From Syntrophaceticus sp050949745 (GTDB lineage: Bacteria; Bacillota; DSM-12270; Thermacetogeniales; Thermacetogeniaceae), in NCBI GenBank assembly GCA_050949745.1, contig JBMNGF010000021.1:186001-250000 (forward strand): 64,000 bases of DNA. Direction: 5' to 3'. This document shows, piece by piece, positions 17,407-24,929 of the stretch. The translations under genes were made by a program, and so were the position numbers. Position 1 is the stretch's first letter. Every line of letters begins with the position of its first letter. A model generated the notes under the pieces. It searched no databases and had not been told where the DNA came from. It saw only the letters and a list, made by a program, of their open reading frames with translations.

Positions 17407-18213
17407 GTGAGTAATAGCATCCGTGTAGTAATTGCCGGTATTGCCGGAAAAATGGGTAAAGAAACGGCAAAAGCTGTGCTTAATGAACAACCTGAATTAG
17501 AGCTTGTGGGGGCAGTTGATCCGAGGGAGGCCGGAGTAGAACTAGGTGAGCTGATCGGTGTTCCCGAGTGTGGGATCAAAATATCGGAAAACCTGGACCA
17601 GGCCTTTCAGTCAACTCGGGCAGATGTTCTTGTTGACTTCACAAACCCTCAGGCTGTTCTTCAGAATGCTAAAACAGCTTTGGAAAACGGAGCAGCACCT
17701 GTTATAGGTACGACAGGATTAGATGAAGTCGGGATTGCTGAATTAAAAAGATTAGCAGCTAAGTCAGAACGGGCGGTCCTGATCGTTCCCAATTTCGCTC
17801 TTGGGGCAGTATTGATGATGGAATTTGCCAGAAGTGCAGGCCGTTACTTTAAGAACGTAGAAATAATTGAACTGCATCATGATCAAAAGATCGATGCTCC
17901 TTCTGGTACCGCAATTAAAACCGCAGATATGATTCAACAGGTAAGAAAGCCTTTTAGGCAAGGACACCCCGATGAATACGAGAAATTGACTGGAGCAAGG
18001 GGTGGAGAATCTGAAGGGATCCGTATTCACAGTGTTCGATTACCAGGATTGATCGCACATCAGGAGGTAATTTTCGGCGCTCCTGGACAGACTCTTACTA
18101 TCAGACATGATTCCATGCATCGCCAGTCATTTATGCCTGGGGTAATTTTGGCCATACGCAAAATAGGCGGGCTCCAGGGAGTTGTAGTAGGGCTGGATAA
18201 GATTCTCGATTGA
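17407..18213 (+). CDS. dapB: 4-hydroxy-tetrahydrodipicolinate reductase
   Basis: DapB reduces hydroxytetrahydrodipicolinate in lysine and diaminopimelate synthesis. The 268-residue protein has the Rossmann motif VVIAGIAGKMGKE (about 7-19), DVLVDFTNP (about 73-81), GTTG (about 101-104) and the substrate-binding HHDQKIDAPSGTA (His157, His158, Lys161). The start is GTG 17407. It lies directly upstream of dpaAB, which consumes the same pathway intermediate, so this locus sits at the lysine/DAP versus dipicolinate branch point. Confidence 0.96.
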   Translation: MSNSIRVVIAGIAGKMGKETAKAVLNEQPELELVGAVDPREAGVELGELIGVPECGIKISENLDQAFQSTRADVLVDFTNPQAVLQNAKTALENGAAPVIGTTGLDEVGIAELKRLAAKSERAVLIVPNFALGAVLMMEFARSAGRYFKNVEIIELHHDQKIDAPSGTAIKTADMIQQVRKPFRQGHPDEYEKLTGARGGESEGIRIHSVRLPGLIAHQEVIFGAPGQTLTIRHDSMHRQSFMPGVILAIRKIGGLQGVVVGLDKILD

Positions 18214-18221
18214 TAACCGGG

Positions 18222-18250
18222 CACCTTCTTCTCAATCCCTTCATATACTG
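18222..18250 (+). promoter_or_regulatory. Sigma-K-like promoter for dpaAB
   Basis: GCACC (18221-18225) with AC at 18223-18224, then 17 bp, then CATATACTG (18242-18250). The B. subtilis sigma-K consensus is AC, about 16-17 bp, CATAnnnTA; eight of nine -10 positions match. spoVFAB (dpaAB) is a mother-cell sigma-K operon in B. subtilis, so location and function agree. A sigma-E reading of the -10 is possible but lacks its -35. Confidence 0.45.
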
Positions 18251-18290
18251 TAGTGCTTAGCAATGATGAGGGGAAGGAGGGGAATGAAAG

Positions 18291-19199
18291 ATGGGCTTGG
18301 ATTTGAGGGGAATTAAGATAGCTGTTATCGGAGGGGATACACGAGATATCTATCTGATGCAGGAGCTTATTCAATTAGGTGCATCTGTGTCAGCAGTAGG
18401 GTTTTCCCCTTGCCCAGAGCTGAGCCAGGTTCACCTTGTGAATAGATTGGAGACCGCTCTGATTAATGATGTACAGGTTCTGATTTTCCCTATGGGGGGT
18501 ACAGATTCGGAGGGGAATATTAAATGCCTTGATCAGGATATCACTCTCCGACTGTCTCCTGAAATTGCCTCTAACATTCCAGAAGGAGTACTTGTAATTA
18601 TTGGTTTTGCACGGGATTTTGTGAAGGAATGGGCGCTAAAATACAAATGGAATATGATCGAAATTGCAGAGATGGATACAGTTGCTATAATGAATTCCAT
18701 TCCTTCTGCTGAAGGTGCCCTGCAGTGGGCTATGGAAAAGCTTTCCATTACCATCCATGACAGCAATTCCTTTGTACTGGGTTTTGGGCGCCTGGGAAAA
18801 ACTCTGGCTCGTATGCTCCATGGTATAGGTGCTAATACTACTATTGTTGCCAGAAAACGCTCTGCACTATCTCGTGCATTTGAAATGGGTTACGGCTGCC
18901 TGCACATAAGTCAGCTGTCTCAGAATATATCTAAAGCTGATGTGATCTTTAACACCATACCAGCTATGGTATTGGATGAACAGCTGCTTACTTATCTCAA
19001 TAAGGATACATTGATCATTGATATTGCTTCATCTCCAGGCGGAACAGATTTTGCTGCGGCAAAAAGGCTGGGGATTCAAGCTATCTTGACTCCAAGTTTG
19101 CCTGGGTTAGTGGCACCTAAAACAGGCGGTAAAATCCTGGCTCAGGTTATTCCTCAACTTATTCTCAGAGAAGTGTCTCATGAATATTTGAGAGAATAG
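18291..19199 (+). CDS. dpaA: dipicolinate synthase subunit A
   Basis: DpaA (SpoVFA) with DpaB makes dipicolinic acid, the spore-core calcium chelate that gives heat resistance, from a DAP pathway intermediate. The 302-residue protein has two Rossmann-like halves: KIAVIGGDTRDIYLMQEL near the start and FVLGFGRLGKTLARMLHGIGA (about 161-181), an NAD(P)-binding glycine motif. AAGGAGGGG precedes ATG 18291. The next gene is dpaB. Its presence strongly implies an endospore former. Confidence 0.95.
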   Translation: MGLDLRGIKIAVIGGDTRDIYLMQELIQLGASVSAVGFSPCPELSQVHLVNRLETALINDVQVLIFPMGGTDSEGNIKCLDQDITLRLSPEIASNIPEGVLVIIGFARDFVKEWALKYKWNMIEIAEMDTVAIMNSIPSAEGALQWAMEKLSITIHDSNSFVLGFGRLGKTLARMLHGIGANTTIVARKRSALSRAFEMGYGCLHISQLSQNISKADVIFNTIPAMVLDEQLLTYLNKDTLIIDIASSPGGTDFAAAKRLGIQAILTPSLPGLVAPKTGGKILAQVIPQLILREVSHEYLRE

Positions 19200-19216
19200 G
19201 GATGGAGGTGTGCCTG

Positions 19217-19810
19217 ATGCTTCTTAAAGGTATCCGAGTAGGATTTGTGTTGACAGGTTCTCATTGTACCTTTGCCAAGGTAATTCCCCAAATAGAGAAA
19301 ATAATATCTGAGGGAGCGGAAGTTTTTCCTGTCGTTTCTTATGCTGTAAGCAGTACTGACACCAGGTTCGGCAGTTCAAAAGAGTGGTGTGATAAACTGC
19401 AGGATCTAACAAAAAAACCCCTAATAACAACGATTGTAGAGGCCGAACCGGTTGGTCCCGGGAAACTGTTTGATATATTGGTTGTAGCTCCCTGTACCGG
19501 CAACACCCTGGCTAAACTTGCCAATGGGATTACCGATACTCCGGCTCTGATGGCAATAAAAGCACATATGCGTAATCAGCGCTCTGTTGTTATTGCTATT
19601 TCTACCAATGATGGCTTGGGCTTTAATGCTAAAAATATCGCTGTGCTGCTCAATACAAAGGGGGTTTATCTGGTTCCCTTTGGGCAGGATAACCCGCTAA
19701 ACAAATCGAACTCTATAGTAGCTAAAACAGATAAAATATTTGATACTGTTTTATCTGCTCTGGAGGGCAAGCAGGTACAGCCTGTTTTAGTAGAATATAA
19801 AGATGTTTGA
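19217..19810 (+). CDS. dpaB: dipicolinate synthase subunit B
   Basis: DpaB (SpoVFB) is the flavoprotein-like subunit of dipicolinate synthase. The 197-residue protein resembles the HFCD/flavin-dependent decarboxylase fold: RVGFVLTGSHCTFAKV at the start, VVAPCTGNTLAKLANGITDTPALMA (about 93-117, given by its key PCTGNT motif), and a conserved TNDGLG. ATG 19217 is chosen because GGAGGTG is 6 bases upstream and lies after an alternative ATG at 19202. Spacing to dpaA is 17 bases. Confidence 0.94.
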   Translation: MLLKGIRVGFVLTGSHCTFAKVIPQIEKIISEGAEVFPVVSYAVSSTDTRFGSSKEWCDKLQDLTKKPLITTIVEAEPVGPGKLFDILVVAPCTGNTLAKLANGITDTPALMAIKAHMRNQRSVVIAISTNDGLGFNAKNIAVLLNTKGVYLVPFGQDNPLNKSNSIVAKTDKIFDTVLSALEGKQVQPVLVEYKDV

Positions 19811-19905
19811 TGCAACCAGAAGGATATTTTGAATTCAATGTATAATATGATATTCTTAATATTATGTAATCTTATTGAACCAGAGACTGTAGGAGGTTTA
19901 TACTA

Positions 19906-20913
19906 ATGTCCAGGGGTTATCGTGTCGCTATTGTCGGAGCAACAGGTGCTGTGGGTCAGGAACTGATAGCTGTTCTACAAGAAAGAGATTTTCCTATATC
20001 TGATCTGAAAATGTTGGCAGATGCCCAATCGGAAGGAACGAAGGTGAAATTTGGCGATAATGAATTTACAGTCTACGAAGCCAAACCCGATTCCTTCCAG
20101 GGTGTAGAAATAGCCTTTTTTGCAGGAGGAGAGGTTCTTATTCCTGAAGCTGTTAAAAGAGGTGCTGTGGCTATTGACAACAGCAGTGTCTATAGATTTG
20201 ATCCAGATGTCCCTCTGGTAGTCCCTGAGGTGAACCCTGATGATGTGGAAAATCACAAGGGTATTATCTCTAATCCCAACTGCTCTACAACTATTTTTGT
20301 TGTGGCCCTGTATCCACTTTATCAAGTTGCCAGGGTGAAGAGAGCGGTTGTGACTACAATGCAGGCTGTATCAGGTGCGGGAAAAGCAGCAAAGGATGAA
20401 TTGCTGCTCCAGACCAAACAAGTGCTGGCTGGGGATCAGGTTAGCGAACCCCATATCTTTGATCACCAGATTGCTTTTAATCTGATACCACATATTGATG
20501 TGTTTGGTGATAACGGCTATTGTAAAGAAGAGATGAAACTGCTCAATGAAACTCGTAAGATTCTTCACGATTCAGAGATCCAGATAACTGCCACAACAGT
20601 CCGCGTACCGGTGCTGCGTAGCCATTCTGAATCAGTCAATATTGAAACCGAAAGGGAGCTTACAGCAGATGAGGCTAGGGAGATTTTGAGTAATGCTCCG
20701 GGGGTTATTGTGCAGGATAATCCAGAAAAAATAGAGTATCCTATGCCTTTGTTTACATCAGGCAAAGATGAAGTATATGTTGGTAGGATCAGGAAGGATG
20801 TCTCCAAGGACCAGGGGCTAAATTTCTGGATTGTCTCTGATCAGCTACGTAAAGGTGCAGCGACCAATGCTGCGCAAATTGCCGAACTTCTTTGTAGCAG
20901 AAATCTCTTATAG
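19906..20913 (+). CDS. asd: aspartate-semialdehyde dehydrogenase
   Basis: Asd reduces aspartyl phosphate to aspartate semialdehyde, the branch point to lysine, DAP, dipicolinate, threonine and methionine. The 335-residue protein has the NADP motif VGATGAVGQEL (about 10-20), the catalytic cysteine in SNPNCSTT (Cys126) and a conserved HSES motif around residue 240. AGGAGGTTTATACTA precedes the ATG. It follows dpaAB as in B. subtilis, but the aspartokinase gene dapG usually present there is missing from this cluster. Confidence 0.97.
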   Translation: MSRGYRVAIVGATGAVGQELIAVLQERDFPISDLKMLADAQSEGTKVKFGDNEFTVYEAKPDSFQGVEIAFFAGGEVLIPEAVKRGAVAIDNSSVYRFDPDVPLVVPEVNPDDVENHKGIISNPNCSTTIFVVALYPLYQVARVKRAVVTTMQAVSGAGKAAKDELLLQTKQVLAGDQVSEPHIFDHQIAFNLIPHIDVFGDNGYCKEEMKLLNETRKILHDSEIQITATTVRVPVLRSHSESVNIETERELTADEAREILSNAPGVIVQDNPEKIEYPMPLFTSGKDEVYVGRIRKDVSKDQGLNFWIVSDQLRKGAATNAAQIAELLCSRNLL

Positions 20914-20956
20914 TATCTGTTATAAAGAAAACCGATAAATTAAGGGAGTGACAAAG

Positions 20957-21841
20957 GTGGATGCTTTTGGGCGTATATTAACGGCAATGATTACCCCGAT
21001 GAAAGAGAATGGCGAAGTAGATTTTGATAGTGCGGCAAAATTAGCGTGTCATTTGGTGGAAACAGGGTCAGAGGGAATTGTTGTTTCCGGAACTACAGGG
21101 GAATCTCCTGTTCTTTCATCTGAGGAAAAATGCCAGCTGCTTAAAGTAGTTAGAGAAGCGGTGAGTGGTAAGGCCAGTGTGATTGCAGGAACAGGTTCCA
21201 ATGATACAGCTGCTACAATTGAATTAACAAAAGAAGCGGAAAAAGTAGGCTGCGATGGAATAATGCTGGTAACACCTTATTATAACAAACCCAGCCAGGA
21301 AGGCTTATACCAGCACTTTAAAGCTGTTGCTTCGGAAACCGGTTTGCCGATTATCCTGTATAATGTTCCAGGCCGTACATCAACAAATATGCTGCCGGTG
21401 ACTGTGGCCAGACTGGCGGAAATAGAGAATATTGTGGCTGTTAAAGAAGCAAGCGGTAGCCTGGAGCAGGTGGTAGATATCAAAAGAAACACACCTAGTG
21501 ATTTCCTGATTTATAGCGGGGATGACCTTATGACACTGCCCATGTTATCTGTAGGTGGATATGGTGTGATCAGTGTTGCTTCTCATGTGGCAGGAAAAAT
21601 GATACAGGAAATGATTACTTCATTTGTAACTGGGAAGGTCAAAGCTGCACGTGAACTTCATTTAAAGCTTTTTCCATTGTTTAAGGTCCTGTTCATTACG
21701 ACCAATCCCGTTCCGGTGAAGGCTGCAGTGGAGCTTATCGGTATCAATGCGGGTGCACCACGACTTCCTCTGATTGGAGCCTCAGAGGAGGAGATTGATG
21801 CCATCAAACAAGAGTTGGATAAACTGGGTCTCATCCCCTAG
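20957..21841 (+). CDS. dapA: 4-hydroxy-tetrahydrodipicolinate synthase
   Basis: DapA condenses pyruvate with aspartate semialdehyde. The 294-residue TIM-barrel lyase shows GTTGES (about 45-50), the YNVPGRT block with catalytic Tyr135, and the Schiff-base lysine in AVKEASG (Lys163). GTG 20957 is preferred over GTG 20948 because AAGGGAG ends 8 bases before it and family members begin M..FGR..TAM. It completes the asd-dapA pair, supplying the substrate for both DapB and DpaAB in this locus. Confidence 0.96.
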   Translation: MDAFGRILTAMITPMKENGEVDFDSAAKLACHLVETGSEGIVVSGTTGESPVLSSEEKCQLLKVVREAVSGKASVIAGTGSNDTAATIELTKEAEKVGCDGIMLVTPYYNKPSQEGLYQHFKAVASETGLPIILYNVPGRTSTNMLPVTVARLAEIENIVAVKEASGSLEQVVDIKRNTPSDFLIYSGDDLMTLPMLSVGGYGVISVASHVAGKMIQEMITSFVTGKVKAARELHLKLFPLFKVLFITTNPVPVKAAVELIGINAGAPRLPLIGASEEEIDAIKQELDKLGLIP

Positions 21842-21845
21842 TTCC

Positions 21846-21874
21846 TTGTATTATACTGCTTTAAGCAGTATAAT
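21846..21874 (+). promoter_or_regulatory. Palindrome overlapping a possible promoter upstream of RNase J
   Basis: Two 12-bp arms, ATTATACTGCTT (21850-21861) and AAGCAGTATAAT (21863-21874), form a near-perfect palindrome. The right arm ends in TATAAT (21869-21874), a perfect -10, with TTGTAT 17 bp upstream. It could be a promoter with an overlapping operator, or simply a hairpin after dapA. Confidence 0.4.
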
Positions 21875-21910
21875 ATAATATTGAAAGGAACGGCACTTTT
21901 GTGAAATATT

Positions 21911-21950
21911 AACCTACCTTTCGCAGCGCCTTGAAGGTAGGTTTTTTATT
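21911..21950 (+). terminator. Intrinsic terminator upstream of RNase J gene
   Basis: AACCTACCTT and AAGGTAGGTT form a 10-bp stem with a 13-nt loop, followed by TTTTTATT. It ends the asd-dapA unit or attenuates transcription entering the RNase J gene. Confidence 0.85.
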
Positions 21951-21992
21951 ATTAAAAAAGTATAAAGCAAAAAGCAGTGAGGAGGTGAAATA

Positions 21993-23654
21993 TTGAAAGA
22001 CGGATCTTTAAAAATCATACCACTGGGTGGCCTTGGTGAGATCGGGAAGAATATTATGGCCATCAGGTACAAGGACGATATAATCGTCATTGATGCTGGC
22101 CTTATGTTTCCTGATGATGAAATGCTGGGGATTGACCTGGTAATTCCGGATATTACTTATCTTAAAGAAAACAAGAAGCATATCAGAGGTATTATCCTTA
22201 CACATGGTCACGAGGATCATATTGGCGGACTCCCATATATTTTACGGGAGATCAATGCTCCAATTTACGGCACTAAGCTGACCCTGGGTCTTTTAGCTGC
22301 TAAGCTGGAGGAGAGCAATTTTGATGGTCAGGTGAAAACCCACTGTGTTCATGCAGGACAAAAGGTTAAATTGGGCCCATTTAATATAGAGTTTATTCGT
22401 GTCAGCCATAGCATAGCGGATGCAATGGCCTTAGGGATTAGAACTCCTGTGGGAATGATCGTACATACGGGTGACTTTAAGTTCGATCAAACACCGGTGA
22501 ATAATCAGGGTCCTGATTATCATAAGTTCGCTGAACTGGGCAATGAAGGCATTCTGGTATTAATGTCAGACAGTACCAATGCGGAAAGGCCTGGATACAC
22601 AATATCGGAGCGGGTTGTGGCCGATACCTTTGATGAAACCTTCCGTAATGCTAGGGAGCGGATTATTATTGCAAGTTTCGCTTCTAATATTCACCGTATT
22701 CAACTGGCAATAACTACTGCGGCTAAATATAAAAGAAAGGTAGCAGTTGTAGGGCGCAGCATGGTCAATGTAGTGAAGATTGCCACAGAATTGAAATACC
22801 TGGATATCCCTGCAGGAACCATGATTGAAGTTGATGAAATTGATAAGTACCCTAAAAATAAAATTGCTGTCCTGACCACTGGAAGCCAGGGAGAGCCAAT
22901 GTCTGCCCTGACCAGGATGGCTATGTGTGAACATAGGAATATTGAGATCATACCGGGGGACACAGTGATAATTTCTGCCAGTCCTATTCCGGGTAATGAA
23001 AAAATGATAAACAAGACTATCGATAATCTGTTCAAGCAAGGGGCTGAGGTAATCAATGAATCAGTTCCCGGTGTCCATGTTTCAGGTCATGCCAGCCAAG
23101 AAGAACTAAAACTAATGATGAACCTCACCAAACCCAAATTCTTTATTCCTGTCCATGGAGAATATCGGCACCTGATTAAACATGCTCAACTTGCCAAGGA
23201 TGTAGGGATCCCTCCGGAGAACATCTTTGTAGTAGAAAATGGCCAGGTTTTAGAGTTCAGCAGCAGTTGGGGTAAGGTGGCTGGGAGAGTCACAGCAGGA
23301 AGAGTTTTAGTAGATGGACTGGGTGTAGGAGATGTAGGAAACATTGTGCTTCGAGACCGCAGACAACTCTCTCAGGATGGCCTTGTAATAGTTGTCTTGA
23401 CCATCGACCAATATAGTGGTGAAATTGTGGCAGGGCCAGATATTATCTCTCGTGGTTTTGTGTATGTAAGGGAGTCAGAGGATCTGTTAGAAGAAGCCAA
23501 AAAAAGGATCAATACTACTCTCAAAGTATGTGAGCTCCAGCAAACCACAGAGTGGGGAGCAATTAAGTCATGTGTTAGGGAAACTGTAGGTAAGTTTTTC
23601 TATGAGCGTACCAGAAGGAGACCCATGATCCTGCCGATCATTATGGAGGTCTAA
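21993..23654 (+). CDS. ribonuclease J
   Basis: RNase J is a metallo-beta-lactamase/beta-CASP endo- and 5'-exoribonuclease central to mRNA turnover in Firmicutes. The 553-residue protein has the zinc motif HGHEDHIGG (His71, His73, Asp75, His76), HSIADAMAL (about 138) and a beta-CASP domain (about 200-350), with the SGHAS and PVHGEYRH motifs (about 363-390) and a C-terminal domain. All catalytic residues are intact, so it is probably active. Position matches B. subtilis rnjB, but J1 versus J2 cannot be decided here. TTG start 21993 follows GAGGAGGTG. Confidence 0.94.
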   Translation: MKDGSLKIIPLGGLGEIGKNIMAIRYKDDIIVIDAGLMFPDDEMLGIDLVIPDITYLKENKKHIRGIILTHGHEDHIGGLPYILREINAPIYGTKLTLGLLAAKLEESNFDGQVKTHCVHAGQKVKLGPFNIEFIRVSHSIADAMALGIRTPVGMIVHTGDFKFDQTPVNNQGPDYHKFAELGNEGILVLMSDSTNAERPGYTISERVVADTFDETFRNARERIIIASFASNIHRIQLAITTAAKYKRKVAVVGRSMVNVVKIATELKYLDIPAGTMIEVDEIDKYPKNKIAVLTTGSQGEPMSALTRMAMCEHRNIEIIPGDTVIISASPIPGNEKMINKTIDNLFKQGAEVINESVPGVHVSGHASQEELKLMMNLTKPKFFIPVHGEYRHLIKHAQLAKDVGIPPENIFVVENGQVLEFSSSWGKVAGRVTAGRVLVDGLGVGDVGNIVLRDRRQLSQDGLVIVVLTIDQYSGEIVAGPDIISRGFVYVRESEDLLEEAKKRINTTLKVCELQQTTEWGAIKSCVRETVGKFFYERTRRRPMILPIIMEV

Positions 23655-23676
23655 GGCAGCAATCGATGATTAAATA

Positions 23677-23718
23677 TATAGAAGGGGAGTGTGCAGCTAA
23701 TGCATACCCCCTTCTATA
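23677..23718. terminator. Bidirectional hairpin between convergent RNase J and ylzJ genes
   Basis: TATAGAAGGGG (23677-23687) pairs with CCCCTTCTATA (23708-23718); the inner part adds GTGTGCA with TGCATAC with one wobble. It lies in the 187-bp gap between convergent genes, the expected place for a shared terminator, although there is no long T-run. Confidence 0.6.
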
Positions 23719-23841
23719 ATGCTAATACAGTCTTGAAATGACTAGTTTGCTTTATCATGGTACCATTAACAATTATTAAGAAGATCTGATTTATAAGCCT
23801 CTAATTGTATTCCATTTACGTATTTATCCTGGATCAAATAC

Positions 23842-24066
23842 TCATATCTGGTATTTTGAAAGTGGTATTTGCCGCCCAGGTTGAAACTCCGGTTTTAGGT
23901 AGTAATTAGGATCGGTACTGTTTAGACGAACGATTTTACCCATACCTGTCTTTGTTGGTTGTACGGTAAGGGTTGCCCCGTCGAGATCAATATCTTGATA
24001 AGGAGATATGCTGTCTTCAGCAAACATGACCAATTCCAGTGGGAGTGGGGTATATATTACTGTCAA
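23842..24066 (-). CDS. ylzJ: YlzJ-like protein
   Basis: A 74-residue protein of the YlzJ family, known as a short companion of tepA in spore formers; its function is unknown. The start TVIYTPLPLELVMF matches the family pattern (I.YT..PLE.V). The minus-strand ATG (24066) overlaps the tepA stop (ATGA), so the two are translationally coupled. It is convergent with the RNase J gene. Confidence 0.85.
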   Translation of the reverse strand: MTVIYTPLPLELVMFAEDSISPYQDIDLDGATLTVQPTKTGMGKIVRLNSTDPNYYLKPEFQPGRQIPLSKYQI

Positions 24067-24800
24067 TGGAGAACTTCCTCCTCTTTTTTACGTTTATTAA
24101 TCAAACTTTGGAGTTTTTTGAGGGCTTCGCCGACACCTCCAGCAGCGTCAATTAATCCTACTTCTACAGCATCTCTACCTACGAGAACAGTACCGATATC
24201 ACGGGTGAGTTCACCTGTTTGAAACATCAATTCTCTGAATTTTTGTTCGGAAATGCTCGAATGCTTTTCCACAAAACGAATCACACGGTCTTGCATTTTA
24301 TCTAAATATTCATAAGTTTGAGGAACTCCGATGACTAGTCCTGTCAGTCTTATCGGGTGGATGGTCATGGTGGCTGTTTCTGCTATAAAGGAATAATCTG
24401 AACTGACAGCGATTGGAACCCCGATGGAGTGTCCTCCTCCTAAGACGAGAGATACGGTTGGTTTGGACATGCCTACAATTATTTCGGCAATGGCAAGTCC
24501 TGCCTCGACATCTCCTCCTACAGTGTTTAAAATGATAAGTAGTCCTTCAATATCGGGATTCTGTTCAATAGCAACTAACTGTGGAATGATGTGCTCATAT
24601 TTTGTTGTTTTATTTTGAGGAGGAAGAATCAAATGCCCCTCAATTTGTCCTATAATGGTAAGACAGTGTATATTTGTTTTTACAGTTGGTAGGTCTATTT
24701 GACCGAATTCTTTTATGGAATCTATTTTCCTTACCCCTTGTGTTTGTTTTCTCGGTTTAGATGGAGTTCGTGGCGGGTTTGGTTGTGGCATTTTTTGCAT
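24063..24800 (-). CDS. tepA: ClpP-class serine protease TepA
   Basis: TepA is a ClpP/SppA-like protease of spore formers, described in B. subtilis as translocation-enhancing. From ATG 24800 it is 245 residues: a Pro/Lys-rich head (about 1-25) and a ClpP fold with LNTVGGDVEAGLAI (about 91-104), catalytic Ser125 in GGGHSIG and His148 in TIHP. AAGGGA lies about 9 bases upstream of this ATG; an upstream GTG (24818) would add six residues. It is divergent from ftsK and preceded by a sigma-G-like promoter. Confidence 0.93.
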   Translation of the reverse strand: MQKMPQPNPPRTPSKPRKQTQGVRKIDSIKEFGQIDLPTVKTNIHCLTIIGQIEGHLILPPQNKTTKYEHIIPQLVAIEQNPDIEGLLIILNTVGGDVEAGLAIAEIIVGMSKPTVSLVLGGGHSIGVPIAVSSDYSFIAETATMTIHPIRLTGLVIGVPQTYEYLDKMQDRVIRFVEKHSSISEQKFRELMFQTGELTRDIGTVLVGRDAVEVGLIDAAGGVGEALKKLQSLINKRKKEEEVLH

Positions 24801-24834
24801 AACAAGACATCCCTTCACAAAGCATGTTTGATAT

Positions 24835-24864
24835 TATTATGAAACAATCGCTATTAAATAATGC
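24835..24864 (-). promoter_or_regulatory. Sigma-G-like forespore promoter for tepA-ylzJ
   Basis: On the minus strand, GCATT (24864-24860), exactly 18 bp, then CATAATA (24841-24835). The B. subtilis sigma-G consensus is GHATR-N18-CATnHTA; only the last -35 base deviates. The -10 lies about 35 bases before the tepA ATG. Confidence 0.5.
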
Positions 24865-24886
24865 GGTTTTCCTAAAGGCTATCAGA

Positions 24887-24895
24887 TGTTATAAT
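24887..24895 (+). promoter_or_regulatory. Extended -10 promoter of ftsK
   Basis: TGTTATAAT, identical to the element before rimP, 34 bases ahead of the ftsK start and divergent from the tepA promoter. The -35 is weak. Confidence 0.55.
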
Positions 24896-24929
24896 TTGGT
24901 AATGGCATGAGAGGAGAAGGAGTAATCCA

